A stretch of DNA of 64,000 nucleotides from CAZQFV01 sp964592645 (lineage in GTDB: Bacteria; Chloroflexota; Chloroflexia; DTKN01), in assembly GCA_964592645.1 (NCBI GenBank), contig CAZQFV010000003.1:62001-126000 (forward strand), read 5' to 3'. The notes beneath the pieces were generated by a model, which saw nothing but the letters and a program-made list of their open reading frames with translations, made no database searches and was not told the origin of the DNA. Each line of letters opens with the position of its first letter. Position 1 is the stretch's first letter. A program made the translations under genes and the position numbers. Shown here one piece after another: positions 25,301 through 33,527 of this stretch.

Positions 25301-26581
25301 GGTCCCGCCGACGGTGCCGTGGATGTGCCGGTCGGCGCCGTCGTCACGGCGACCTTTAGCATCTCCCTCAACCCCTCCACCGTGACTCCAGCCACCTTCT
25401 ATCTGGATGGGGTGCCCGGCACCGTGTCCTACGACGCCGACACCTGGACGGCCACCTTTACCCCAGACGCCGACCTGGCCTACGGCACGACCTACACGGC
25501 CCACGCCACCACCGGCATCGAGAGCGCAGACGGCGCGGCGCTGTGCGTCGAATACGTCTGGTCCTTCACCACCGTGGAACCCCCCGCGCCTGATCTGAGG
25601 CCCTCCCACAAGATCGCCGAGCCGCCCAACCCGCCCGATCTGCACCCCGGCGACACCTTCACCTACACCATCGTCCTGGAGAACGGCGGGGAGATCACGG
25701 CTGCGGCCGTGCTGACCGATGTCCTGCCGGCCGAAGTCACCGTCCTCACGCCCACCCTGCCGCCGGCCATGGTCTACGAGGATGGACAGCTCCTATGGAG
25801 CGGGGATGTCGCCCCCGCACAGGTGCTGCCGCTCTCCTTCCTGGCGGTGGTGGACACGGACGTGCCGATCGGGACAATCGTCACCAACTCGGTTTGGATC
25901 GCCGACGGGGTGCACCTCTTTACCCGCACCGCCTCGCTGGAGGTCGCCGGCCTGCCCGATGTCGAGGTCAGCCCGTCCTTCCTGAGCGCCCTCCTGTCAC
26001 CCGACCAGAGCACCGTGCGCAACCTGACGGTCGCCAACGTCGGGCAGGAGGGGCTCTACTGGAACCTGGTAGAGATGCCGCCGGTGAACTGGCTTTCCGA
26101 GAACCCTTCCAACGGGCTGATCCCATCCGGCGGGCAGACAGTGGTCGCCGTCACCTTTGACGCAACCGGCCTTACCCCGAACACCTACAACACCACCCTG
26201 AAGCTGATCAGTAACGACCCCGACGAACCCGAGATCGACGTGCCGGTGACGCTGGTCGTGACCATATCGTGCATCCCCATCAGCGACCCGGCCTTTACCT
26301 GGACGCCGCTCAATCCGAACGCCGGAGAGGCCGTCACCTTCAACGGCACGGCCAACGGGCTGGAGCCCATCACCTACGCCTGGAGCTTTGGCGACGGAGG
26401 CACGGGAACCGGCCCCACCGTCCAGCACACCTACACGCAGGCCGGCACCTATACCGTGGTAATGACGGCCACCAACTGCGGCGGAGATGTTCCGATCAGC
26501 CACACCGTGGTCGTGGCAGGGCCGCCGGTGCAGGAATGGAAGGTGTACCTGCCCATCGTGATAAAGAACGCCGGGAAGTAG
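22367..26581 (+). CDS. Large mosaic secreted protein (lamin-tail, DUF11, OB-like, Ig-like, PKD modules)
   Basis: Product of 1404 residues. Signal peptide at 1-33; a DOMON/carbohydrate-binding-like module rich in Trp, Tyr and Gly at about 35-215; two lamin-tail domains (about 235-380, IINEFRPKGTEWVELYNPTG, and 381-500); two DUF11 repeats (about 522-640 and 645-765); an OB-like module (765-960); an SbsA-type Ig-like domain (971-1080, ending VWSFTTVE); a third DUF11 repeat (1080-1200); an immunoglobulin-like domain (1200-1300); a PKD domain (1306-1390); and the tail YLPIVIKNAGK. No enzyme domain is seen, so adhesion or S-layer-like scaffolding is likely. The ATG at 22367 has AAAGGAG 8 nt upstream. 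Confidence 0.82.
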   Translation: MRNRFLVSLFLLILLAGSFMPAGLTRTPVAGATAYRAVVVDGDMGDWAIDEDMEAYGSYTLYLTWDATNLYLGLTGATLGDTGGQDKSFFACFDTDLTPGSGAAADGYGNVTFDPNLFGPEYCYYFAGGVGWYEWSTWNGSAWGWNGWRNDGTYYNWPGNPAPVPGSELTILRSDIGNPSAVGVVAWLTPEESGTLQASWPTANPIGTTPLLTLFYHLPSLVDGISPDRSRLAGTVIINEFRPKGTEWVELYNPTGAPVSLEGWYADDVECGAGTSFIGTVTIGPGAYYTILASAPGDNFTLDNSGGTLYLCNIGHEEVDRVGYGNAGGAPLSHYQPPTDNSTARTPNGTDTDDHARDWNIATTPTQSAPNNAAAVLLGSSLIVNEAEFAGAGASSRVELYNPTADAIVVSDWLFTDGDAAPTVLTTTPGVTIQPGGFFVFRYSDQNGGGIAASDVSYLFMPDKVRVDQLGWNPVSLVNSAQRICDGDGPNDGYNWATSGGGTTLQDLPETYGLPNCAADAAIAKTGPAYIGAGGGDVDYIITYWMTGGAPGQNILITDTLPAGVAYVSFDSILPVTLTNTDPVVFDAGSLAGLGVNVITLTANVPAGLPFGTHLTNTVRLACDGDENAANDEDEWVTIVVGSETGIAKAGPAFALPGQTIAYTLTYTVDGDPAEGVIITDTLPADVTYLSDNAPVIPSEPMPGTRRWELGTVSVGTHSFVVLGEISLTPTAWVLHNEAQIYASNDTAPGNNTAFADTDLPLPIQEIQYTADPGDGTYPSPYVGQHVWTMGVVVAATGIYGSAGTRYYIEDAAGGPWAGLLIYNGGTHPDVSEGDLVLLYGQVNEYEGATQLKIDAASGGLQQVLDTGQPLPLDLVTTSELTSTGGIVPESWESNLLAIPCAEVTGGFDPDNIFTVTDGSGGTARVGRWATYTYVPQVGDSLGLLSGIFMYETFGPDEYRLEPRGDADIVMGVGIVARGPADGAVDVPVGAVVTATFSISLNPSTVTPATFYLDGVPGTVSYDADTWTATFTPDADLAYGTTYTAHATTGIESADGAALCVEYVWSFTTVEPPAPDLRPSHKIAEPPNPPDLHPGDTFTYTIVLENGGEITAAAVLTDVLPAEVTVLTPTLPPAMVYEDGQLLWSGDVAPAQVLPLSFLAVVDTDVPIGTIVTNSVWIADGVHLFTRTASLEVAGLPDVEVSPSFLSALLSPDQSTVRNLTVANVGQEGLYWNLVEMPPVNWLSENPSNGLIPSGGQTVVAVTFDATGLTPNTYNTTLKLISNDPDEPEIDVPVTLVVTISCIPISDPAFTWTPLNPNAGEAVTFNGTANGLEPITYAWSFGDGGTGTGPTVQHTYTQAGTYTVVMTATNCGGDVPISHTVVVAGPPVQEWKVYLPIVIKNAGK

Positions 26582-26598
26582 AGCAAGGTAGCGAGAAA

Positions 26599-26641
26599 GC
26601 GAATCGGCGGGTCGGCGAGCCGGCTCGCCGATTCGCCTTTT
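26599..26641 (+). terminator. Palindromic terminator between convergent genes
   Basis: GCGAATCGGCG (26599-26609) pairs with CGCCGATTCGC (26626-26636); inside, 26612-26631 is a perfect 20-bp palindrome with 10-bp arms, so two alternative foldings exist. CCTTTT follows. It ends the large secreted-protein gene and faces the HIT gene. Confidence 0.65.
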
Positions 26642-26677
26642 CGCTGCCCCCCCTTCCTCCGCCGCCCCCTCTTCCCG

Positions 26678-27160
26678 TCATTCCTCCAACAGGGCCTCGC
26701 GCACCCGAACGTAGGTATCCTCCAGCGTCTCGGGGATCATCTTGGTTCCCCCCAGGAGCGGCATAAAGTTCATATCGCCCTGCCAGCGGGGGACGATGTG
26801 CATGTGCAGGTGTTCGGCGATGCCGGCCCCGGCGGCGCGTCCCAGGTTCATGCCCAGGTTGAAACCTTGCGGCGCATAGACCCGCCGCAGGGCGCGGACG
26901 CAGCGCTGGGTGAGGGCCATCAGTTCGGAGGCCGCCGCCGGGTCCAGGTCTCCCAGGTCGGCCACATGGGCGTAGGGGGCCACCATGACATGGCCGTTAT
27001 TGTAGGGGTAAAGGTTCAGCAAGACGAAACAGCGCTCCCCGCGGTACAGCAAGAGGTTGCGCGGATCGTCCGTCTCGGCCGGCACCCGGCAGAGGATGCA
27101 GCCCGTGTCGTGCGGCCCCACAATGTAGGGCATGCGCCAGGGGGTGAACTTGATCTCCAC
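26678..27160 (-). CDS. HIT-family hydrolase/transferase (AP4A-type)
   Basis: Product of 160 residues with the histidine triad HLHMHIVPRW near residue 117, the catalytic motif for attack on nucleotidyl phosphates. CILC near residue 21 suggests a zinc-binding pair seen in some members. FVLLNLYPYNNGHVMVAP is the standard HIT nucleotide-binding stretch. Likely substrates are dinucleoside polyphosphates or adenylylated adducts. The GTG at 27160 follows GGAGGAATCC. It lies 68 bp downstream of the amidohydrolase gene on the same strand; a GCAGCG/CGCTGC hairpin (27195-27208) separates them. Confidence 0.9.
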   Translation of the reverse strand: MEIKFTPWRMPYIVGPHDTGCILCRVPAETDDPRNLLLYRGERCFVLLNLYPYNNGHVMVAPYAHVADLGDLDPAAASELMALTQRCVRALRRVYAPQGFNLGMNLGRAAGAGIAEHLHMHIVPRWQGDMNFMPLLGGTKMIPETLEDTYVRVREALLEE

Positions 27161-27227
27161 GGATTCCTCCAGTCAGGGTTTGACAAGGCCGGGGGCAGCG
27201 AACGCTGCGCGAGAGTGCCAGCGGACC

Positions 27228-28649
27228 TCATAGGAGCGGGCAAGCGCGTTTCCACACCCGTTCGCAGAGCGGCCGACCGTAGCGGGCCTCGGCACGGGCC
27301 ACGAGCTCCTTCGCCAGGGCATTGTGCCGGGCTATCAGGCCGGGCAGGTCCAGCCCGGGGATGGCCCCGTCCCACACCCGCAGCTCGCCATGGACCATAG
27401 CCAGGTCCACCTGGGCCGGGGCGCAGAGCAACAGCGCCCCCACGGGGTCGTGCTGCGCCCCGGCGTACTCCAGGCGGTCCCGACGTATGCCGATCAGGTC
27501 GGCGGCCCGGCCCGGCGCCAGGGCGCCGATGTCGTCGCGGCCCAGGACGCGGGCCCCGCCCAGCGTGGCCATCTCCAGCGCCTGGGAGACACTCAAAGCC
27601 GCGGCGCCGTAGCGCACCCGCTGTAGGAGCAGCGCCTGGCGGGCCTCGGCCAGCATGTGCGAGGAGTCGTTGGAGGCGCTGCCGTCCACGGCCAGGCCCA
27701 CGGCAACGCCGGCCTGCAGCATCGGCACGATCGGCGCGATCCCCGAGCCCAGCCGCATGTTGGAGCTGGGGCAGTGGGCCACGCCCGTGCCCGTCGCCGC
27801 CAGGCGGGCGATCTCGGCCTCGTTCACGTGCACGAGGTGGGCCAGCCAGACATCCGGCCCCAGCCAGCCTAGTTCCTCCATCAGCGCCAACGGGCGCCGG
27901 CCGTAGGTCTCCAGGCAGTAGCGCTCCTCGTCCAACGTCTCGGCGACGTGCGTGTGCAGGCGCACGCCATGCTTGCGCCCCAGGTCTCGCACCGCCTCCA
28001 TCCCCTTGCGGCTCACGGAAAAGGGAGAACAGGGCGCCAGGTCGATGCGCAGCATGGCCCCCGGCCGGGGATCGTGATAGGTATGGATGAGCCGCTCGCA
28101 GTCGTAGAGGATCTCTTCCTCGATCTGCACCACCTCGTCCGGGGGCAGCCCGCCGGCGCTGCGGCCGCGGGACATGCTGCCGCGGCCCGGGTGGAAACGG
28201 ATCCCCAGCTCGCGGGCCGCGGCGATCTCGTCGTCGATGGAGATGCCGCGGCCGCGGGGAAAGACGTAGTAGAGGTCGCTGACCGTAGTGCAGCCGCTCA
28301 GGAGCAGCTCGGCCAGGCCCAGCTTGGCGCTCACGTAGACGGCCTCGGGGGTCAGCTCGCCCCAGACGCGGTAGAGGTTGGTCAGCCAGGCAAAGAGCTC
28401 GGCGTCCTGGACGGCCGGCAGGGCCCGGGTGAGGGTCTGGTAGAGGTGATGGTGGGTGTTGACCAACCCGGCAAGGACGACCATGCCGGCGGCTTCGATC
28501 GTCCGGTCGGCCTGGGCGGGCAGCTCCGCCGTCGGGCCGACGGCGCGGATCATGCCATCCTCGGCGAAGAGGCCGCCGTCGGGGATAACCCGGCGGTCGG
28601 CGTCCATCGTGACCAGGAGGTCGGCGTGGCGGAGAAGGGTGGTGGACAT
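27228..28649 (-). CDS. Amidohydrolase, 8-oxoguanine deaminase-like
   Basis: Product of 473 residues from the cytosine/guanine deaminase-AtzB branch of metal-dependent amidohydrolases. Metal ligands: NTHHHLYQTLTR near residue 65, HTHVAETLDEE near 230, the conserved His in WLAHLVHVN and Asp in AVDGSASND. VQDAELFAWLTNLYRVWGE is a stretch I associate with 8-oxoguanine deaminases, though hydroxydechloroatrazine-type activity cannot be excluded. The ATG at 28649 follows AAGGAGTTGCCCC. It lies between a VapBC pair upstream and the HIT gene downstream; both neighbours fit nucleotide turnover only loosely. Confidence 0.83.
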   Translation of the reverse strand: MSTTLLRHADLLVTMDADRRVIPDGGLFAEDGMIRAVGPTAELPAQADRTIEAAGMVVLAGLVNTHHHLYQTLTRALPAVQDAELFAWLTNLYRVWGELTPEAVYVSAKLGLAELLLSGCTTVSDLYYVFPRGRGISIDDEIAAARELGIRFHPGRGSMSRGRSAGGLPPDEVVQIEEEILYDCERLIHTYHDPRPGAMLRIDLAPCSPFSVSRKGMEAVRDLGRKHGVRLHTHVAETLDEERYCLETYGRRPLALMEELGWLGPDVWLAHLVHVNEAEIARLAATGTGVAHCPSSNMRLGSGIAPIVPMLQAGVAVGLAVDGSASNDSSHMLAEARQALLLQRVRYGAAALSVSQALEMATLGGARVLGRDDIGALAPGRAADLIGIRRDRLEYAGAQHDPVGALLLCAPAQVDLAMVHGELRVWDGAIPGLDLPGLIARHNALAKELVARAEARYGRPLCERVWKRACPLL

Positions 28650-28686
28650 GGGGCAACTCCTTGGTAAAGCGTAAGAAGGTGATGGG

Positions 28687-28705
28687 TGAAGCGTGAAACG
28701 CTTCA
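28687..28705 (-). terminator. Hairpin at the end of vapC
   Basis: TGAAGCGT (28687-28694) and ACGCTTCA (28698-28705) form an 8-bp stem with a 3-nt loop overlapping the vapC stop. There is no T-run, so read-through into the amidohydrolase gene is possible. Confidence 0.4.
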
Positions 28706-29116
28706 TGGTGAGCAGGGCAGCCAGTGAACCGAAACGACGTCTTCCAGGTGATGGAACTGGGGATCTCCGGTTACCAGGACGGCGCCGGACTGCTGCGCCA
28801 GGGCGGCGGCAAAGGCATCGGCGTAGGCGATGGGATGGTGTGCTTTGAGATGGGCTGCCGCCAGCGCCAGGGCCTGTTCTACGGTCACAGCTTCGAGCCG
28901 GGTCATGGCCAGGGTTGCAAGGGCCTGCTGCAATCGGCGTGTCCCGTGGCACCGTTCGACGATGTAGGCGACCTCGCTCAGGTTCACCCAGGAGATCAGC
29001 AGCCGAATATGCCCCGCCTCGGCCTGCTGCAGCAGGGCGGCTACCTCGGCTGCCCCCGCCTCCGCTCCCAACAGTGCCAGCACGGCGAAGCTGTCCAACA
29101 CATAGATTTCATCCAC
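28703..29116 (-). CDS. vapC: PIN-domain toxin, VapC type
   Basis: Product of 137 residues. PIN-domain acidic residues: Asp in VLDSFAVLALLG at the N-terminus, Glu in NLSEVAYI near residue 46, Asp in YADAFAAALAQ near 100 and Asp in LVTGDPQFH near 118. Such toxins are Mg-dependent RNases that cut tRNA or rRNA. The start is GTG at 29116; it overlaps the end of the antitoxin gene by 8 bp and has GGAGGAC upstream, the normal coupling of a toxin-antitoxin pair. All catalytic residues are kept, so the toxin is probably active. Confidence 0.88.
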   Translation of the reverse strand: MDEIYVLDSFAVLALLGAEAGAAEVAALLQQAEAGHIRLLISWVNLSEVAYIVERCHGTRRLQQALATLAMTRLEAVTVEQALALAAAHLKAHHPIAYADAFAAALAQQSGAVLVTGDPQFHHLEDVVSVHWLPCSP

Positions 29117-29357
29117 GGAGGTCCTCCTCCGCATCCCGTTCGCGTCCGCGCTCGGCCAACAGTTCATCGGTCAGAGAGGGTCCTTCTGCTAACATGCCGC
29201 GCAAAGCCCCCACGGGATCGTCAGGGACCGGTACCAGGGCCAGCACGCCGCCGTAGTCGACAACCTGGACGCGGGCGCCTTTTTTCAGCCCGTACCGAGC
29301 GCGCAGTGCCTGGGGAATCACGATCCACCCTTTTGCCGAGACCTTGACCGTAGCCAT
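29109..29357 (-). CDS. AbrB/MazE-type antitoxin
   Basis: Product of 82 residues. Residues 1-45 form a swapped-hairpin AbrB domain (VKVSAKGWIVIPQALRARYG and KKGARVQVVDYGG); the charged C-terminal half (LTDELLAERGRERDAEED) should wrap around and inhibit the PIN toxin encoded next. The ATG at 29357 follows GAGGGCAAA. The protein is expected to bind DNA and repress its own promoter, where two 11-bp direct repeats lie 20 bp apart. Confidence 0.87.
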   Translation of the reverse strand: MATVKVSAKGWIVIPQALRARYGLKKGARVQVVDYGGVLALVPVPDDPVGALRGMLAEGPSLTDELLAERGRERDAEEDLRG

Positions 29358-29368
29358 TTTGCCCTCAT

Positions 29369-29399
29369 TAGTATAACCGATGCGCGAATAGTATACCAT
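29369..29399 (-). promoter_or_regulatory. Phased direct repeats: candidate antitoxin operator
   Basis: TTAGTATAACC (29369-29379) and ATAGTATACCA (29389-29399) are spaced exactly 20 bp start to start, close to two helical turns. The upstream one overlaps the -10 element of the vapBC promoter. Confidence 0.5.
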
Positions 29400-29418
29400 G
29401 AAGGCTCAGAAAGTACAA
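29390..29418 (-). promoter_or_regulatory. Promoter of the antitoxin-toxin pair
   Basis: Minus-strand TTGTAC (29418-29413) and TATACT (29395-29390), 17 bp apart. Confidence 0.7.
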
Positions 29419-29441
29419 CTGCATCCGGTGCGCAGCGCCAA

Positions 29442-29470
29442 TTGACAAAGGGTCGATTATATCGTATAAT
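29442..29470 (+). promoter_or_regulatory. Fully consensus promoter of arsR
   Basis: TTGACA (29442-29447) and TATAAT (29465-29470) with 17 bp spacing, all 12 positions consensus. The -10 hexamer is the centre of the operator at 29461-29476. Confidence 0.85.
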
Positions 29471-29479
29471 TACGATGAA
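29461..29479 (+). promoter_or_regulatory. ArsR operator, site 1
   Basis: ATCGTA (29461-29466) and TACGAT (29471-29476) form a palindrome around the -10 element, followed by GAA. The same sequence with two changes recurs before the methyltransferase gene. Confidence 0.65.
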
Positions 29480-29491
29480 AGGACTGCCTTG

Positions 29492-29854
29492 ATGGTGGGA
29501 CGCAAGAGCAAGCAGGTGGGTCTGACGGCGGACGAAGAGCGCCTGGTAAGAATGCTCAAGGCGCTGGGCAACCCGGTGCGCTTCCAGATCATGCAGGCGG
29601 TGGCCGACTGCCCGGACTGCATCACCCAGGACATTGTCCTGCGCACGCCGCTGGCCCAGTCCACCGTGAGCCAGCACCTGAAGGTGCTGCGGGAGGCCGG
29701 CCTGCTTTGCAGCGTGGTTGAGGGGCCGGCCACCTGCTACTGCCTGGACGTCGCCGGCATCACCTGGCTCAAGGCGCAGATCGAGCGCTGGCTGCCGGCC
29801 TGTTGCGGCGCCGGCAGGAAGCAAGGATTGCCCCGGGACAAGCAATGCGGATAG
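29492..29854 (+). CDS. arsR: ArsR/SmtB-family metalloid-responsive repressor
   Basis: Product of 120 residues with a winged-helix fold: LKALGNPVRFQIMQAVAD near residue 24 and the recognition helix QSTVSQHLKVLREAGLL near 55. CPDC near residue 42 sits at the place of the arsenite-binding cysteines in many ArsR proteins, and a C-terminal ACC adds two more thiols. The ATG at 29492 has AAAGGA upstream. Expected to bind the palindromes at 29461 and 29879 and to release DNA when arsenite or antimonite binds. The gene is divergent from the antitoxin-toxin pair and precedes the methyltransferase fusion. Confidence 0.9.
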   Translation: MVGRKSKQVGLTADEERLVRMLKALGNPVRFQIMQAVADCPDCITQDIVLRTPLAQSTVSQHLKVLREAGLLCSVVEGPATCYCLDVAGITWLKAQIERWLPACCGAGRKQGLPRDKQCG

Positions 29855-29878
29855 TACGAGGCTCTTTTTTTACCCAAA

Positions 29879-29900
29879 TTCATCGTAAAATTGCGATGAA
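29879..29900 (+). promoter_or_regulatory. ArsR operator, site 2
   Basis: TTCATCG (29879-29885) and CGATGAA (29894-29900) are perfect 7-bp arms. The centre contains TAAAAT (29886-29891), a possible -10 hexamer, with no good -35 element in front. It shares ATCGTAWAATTRCGATGAA with site 1. Confidence 0.6.
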
Positions 29901-29918
29901 GCAGCAGGGAGGTGCACG

Positions 29919-31424
29919 ATGAGTATGACCCAGGCAGCAACTGAGTATTTCGAGCGCGTCGCAACAGAGTGGGACAACCTGCGCGCGGGCTTTTTCCCCG
30001 AAGCCGTGCGCGAGGTCGCCATCGCCCGGGCCTACCTGCGCCCCGAGATGGTGGTCGCCGACGTTGGGACGGGGACGGGCTTTGTGGCGGCCGGCCTGGC
30101 CCCGCTCGTCCGCCGGGTCTATGCATTGGATGGATCGGCGGAGATGCTAGAGGTAGCGCGCCGGAACCTGGCCGGCTTCGGCAACGTGCTCTACCAGGTC
30201 GGCGATGCGCAGGCGCTGCCGTTGGGCGACGGCAGCGTGGACGCCGTCTTTGCCAACATGGTCCTGCACCACTGTCCCGATCCGGCGGCGGCGATCGCCG
30301 AGATGGTGCGCGTCCTCAAGCCGGGCGGCCGGCTGATGCTCACCGACCTGGACACGCACTCCTATGAGTGGCTGCGCCGCGAGATGGCCGACGAGTGGCT
30401 GGGGTTCGACCGGGCGCAGGTGCGCGCGTGGCTGCGCGCGGCCGGCCTGGTCAACGTCATCGTAGACTGCACCGGCGACTCGTGCTGCGCCGAGAGCAAG
30501 GGCCCGGCCCATGGGGGCCCGGAGGACCGAAAGGCGCAGATCAGCGTCTTTTGGGCCGCCGGGACCCGGCGCGTGGAGGCGCGCGCGGCGGTCCAGGCCG
30601 GCTACGGGGCGCTGGCCGCCGGGGAGCGCTGCTGCGCGCCCGCGCCAACGCCGGCGGCCGCGGCGGGGCAGCAACGATGCTGCGCACCCGCGCCAACGCC
30701 GGCGGCCGCGGCGGGGCAGGAGTCAAGCTGCTGCGCGCCCAAAGCCGCGGACGAGCCGATGCAGTTCGCCACCGGCTACACTGCGGCGCAGCTGTACGAG
30801 GTGCCGGTCGAGGCCGCCGAGCTTTCCCTGGGCTGCGGCAACCCGGTGTTGGCGGCGGGGTTGCAGCCGGGCGAGACGGTCCTGGACATTGGCAGTGGCG
30901 GGGGGATCGACTGCTTCTACGCCGCGCGGCAGGTGGGGCCGGCCGGCCGGGTGATCGGCCTGGATATGACGCCCGAGATGATCGCCCGCGCGCGGGAGTC
31001 GGCGCGGCGGGCTGGGTGGGAGAACGTCTCGTTCCGCCTGGGCCACGCCGAGGATATGCCGGTGGAGGACGACACGGTGGACGTGATCCTCTCCAACTGC
31101 GTGATCAACCTGTGCGAGGACAAGGGCCGGGTGTTCGAGGAAGCCTACCGGGTGCTGAAGGCCGGCGGCCGCTTGGTGGTGAGCGACATGGTCACCGACA
31201 GGCCGCTCCCGCCGGCGCTGCGCGAACGCGGCGACCTGTGGGCCGGCTGCGTGATGGGGGCGCTGCCCGAGCAAGAGTACGTGGACCTGGTGCGGCAGGC
31301 CGGCTTTGGCGATGTCGAGGTGCGCCGCGGCCATATCGGGGGTACGGTGAAGGGGGTGCGGGTGTACAGCGCGTTAGTGACGGCAGTCAGGGGCCGCGGC
31401 CGGGATGGTCAGCAGCGTGGGTAG
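29919..31424 (+). CDS. arsM: Double methyltransferase: N-terminal SAM domain, Cys-Cys linker, C-terminal ArsM
   Basis: Product of 501 residues. Residues 1-180 are a class I SAM methyltransferase (VVADVGTGTGF near 45-55, then VLKPGGRLMLTD). Next comes CTGDSCC (184-190). Residues 237-272 carry three Cys-Cys pairs (238-239, 254-255, 271-272) in a Pro/Ala-rich repeat. Residues 283-490 are an arsenite methyltransferase with motif I VLDIGSGGGID and the three arsenite-binding cysteines in SLGCGNP, SNCVINL and AGCVMGAL. The C-terminal half should convert As(III) to methylated arsenicals. The role of the N-terminal domain is unknown. ATG at 29919 follows GGGAGGTGCACG. It lies 64 bp after arsR behind a second operator copy. 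Confidence 0.88.
   Translation: MSMTQAATEYFERVATEWDNLRAGFFPEAVREVAIARAYLRPEMVVADVGTGTGFVAAGLAPLVRRVYALDGSAEMLEVARRNLAGFGNVLYQVGDAQALPLGDGSVDAVFANMVLHHCPDPAAAIAEMVRVLKPGGRLMLTDLDTHSYEWLRREMADEWLGFDRAQVRAWLRAAGLVNVIVDCTGDSCCAESKGPAHGGPEDRKAQISVFWAAGTRRVEARAAVQAGYGALAAGERCCAPAPTPAAAAGQQRCCAPAPTPAAAAGQESSCCAPKAADEPMQFATGYTAAQLYEVPVEAAELSLGCGNPVLAAGLQPGETVLDIGSGGGIDCFYAARQVGPAGRVIGLDMTPEMIARARESARRAGWENVSFRLGHAEDMPVEDDTVDVILSNCVINLCEDKGRVFEEAYRVLKAGGRLVVSDMVTDRPLPPALRERGDLWAGCVMGALPEQEYVDLVRQAGFGDVEVRRGHIGGTVKGVRVYSALVTAVRGRGRDGQQRG
30627..30734 (+). repeat. 48-bp in-frame tandem repeat in the arsM linker
   Basis: Units 30627-30674 and 30675-30722 are nearly identical and each encode 16 residues beginning RCCAPAPTPAAAAG. 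A third, partial unit (SSCCAP) follows. The low divergence suggests a recent duplication. Confidence 0.85.
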
Positions 31425-31498
31425 CCAAGGCCCGCAGTGCTGCGGCATCCGAATAGCGGTACAGGGCCGCGCCATGCAAGGTCAGCAGGGCCATTTTT

Positions 31499-31573
31499 AA
31501 CCGCCAAGAACGCCAAGGGCGCAAGGGGTTCTTGATTTTCTTGGCGTTCTTGGCGCTCTTTGCGGTTAGTAAC
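31499..31573. repeat. Inverted repeat of the AACCGCCAAGAACGCCAAG type
   Basis: Left arm AACCGCCAAGAACGCCAAGG (from 31499) faces a right arm that ends TTGGCGCTCTTTGCGGTTA (to about 31568). Similar 'AACCACAAAGGCAC' elements are scattered in many environmental genomes; the copy at 58436 is of this general kind. It lies in the spacer after arsM and may act as a terminator. Confidence 0.6.
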
Positions 31574-31619
31574 CGGCAAAGTGGGCGCCCATGACGCGGC
31601 CCTGGACGAGGTATCGGCC

Positions 31620-31648
31620 TTGTCGATTCGGCCTTCCCGTGGTATACT
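31620..31648 (+). promoter_or_regulatory. Promoter of the ABC exporter pair
   Basis: TTGTCG (31620-31625) and TATACT (31643-31648), 17 bp apart, 32 bp before the ATG. Confidence 0.7.
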
Positions 31649-31679
31649 GTACGGCACAGCAAGACCCGAAGGCAAAACG

Positions 31680-33440
<1,761 letters not shown>

Positions 33441-33470
33441 AGCTATCTCAAAGACACCCAGGTTCTTTGG
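33441..33470. repeat. Partial copy of the dispersed repeat
   Basis: Read on the minus strand this stretch runs CCAAAGAACCTGGGTGTCTT and then TGAGATAGCT, closely matching the right half of the element at 58436-58540 (CCAAGAACCTTGGTGTCCTT) and the end of copy A (TGAGATGACT). It lies between the two exporter genes. Confidence 0.5.
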
Positions 33471-33527
33471 ACTAGCATCCAACATTCAACGTCTAACCTC
33501 ACAATCCCAATCTCGGAGCACGACCCA

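Noticed and set aside
31387..31500. Small minus-strand frame overlapping the end of arsM
   Set aside because: 35 codons at most, weak ribosome site, no similarity that I recognise.
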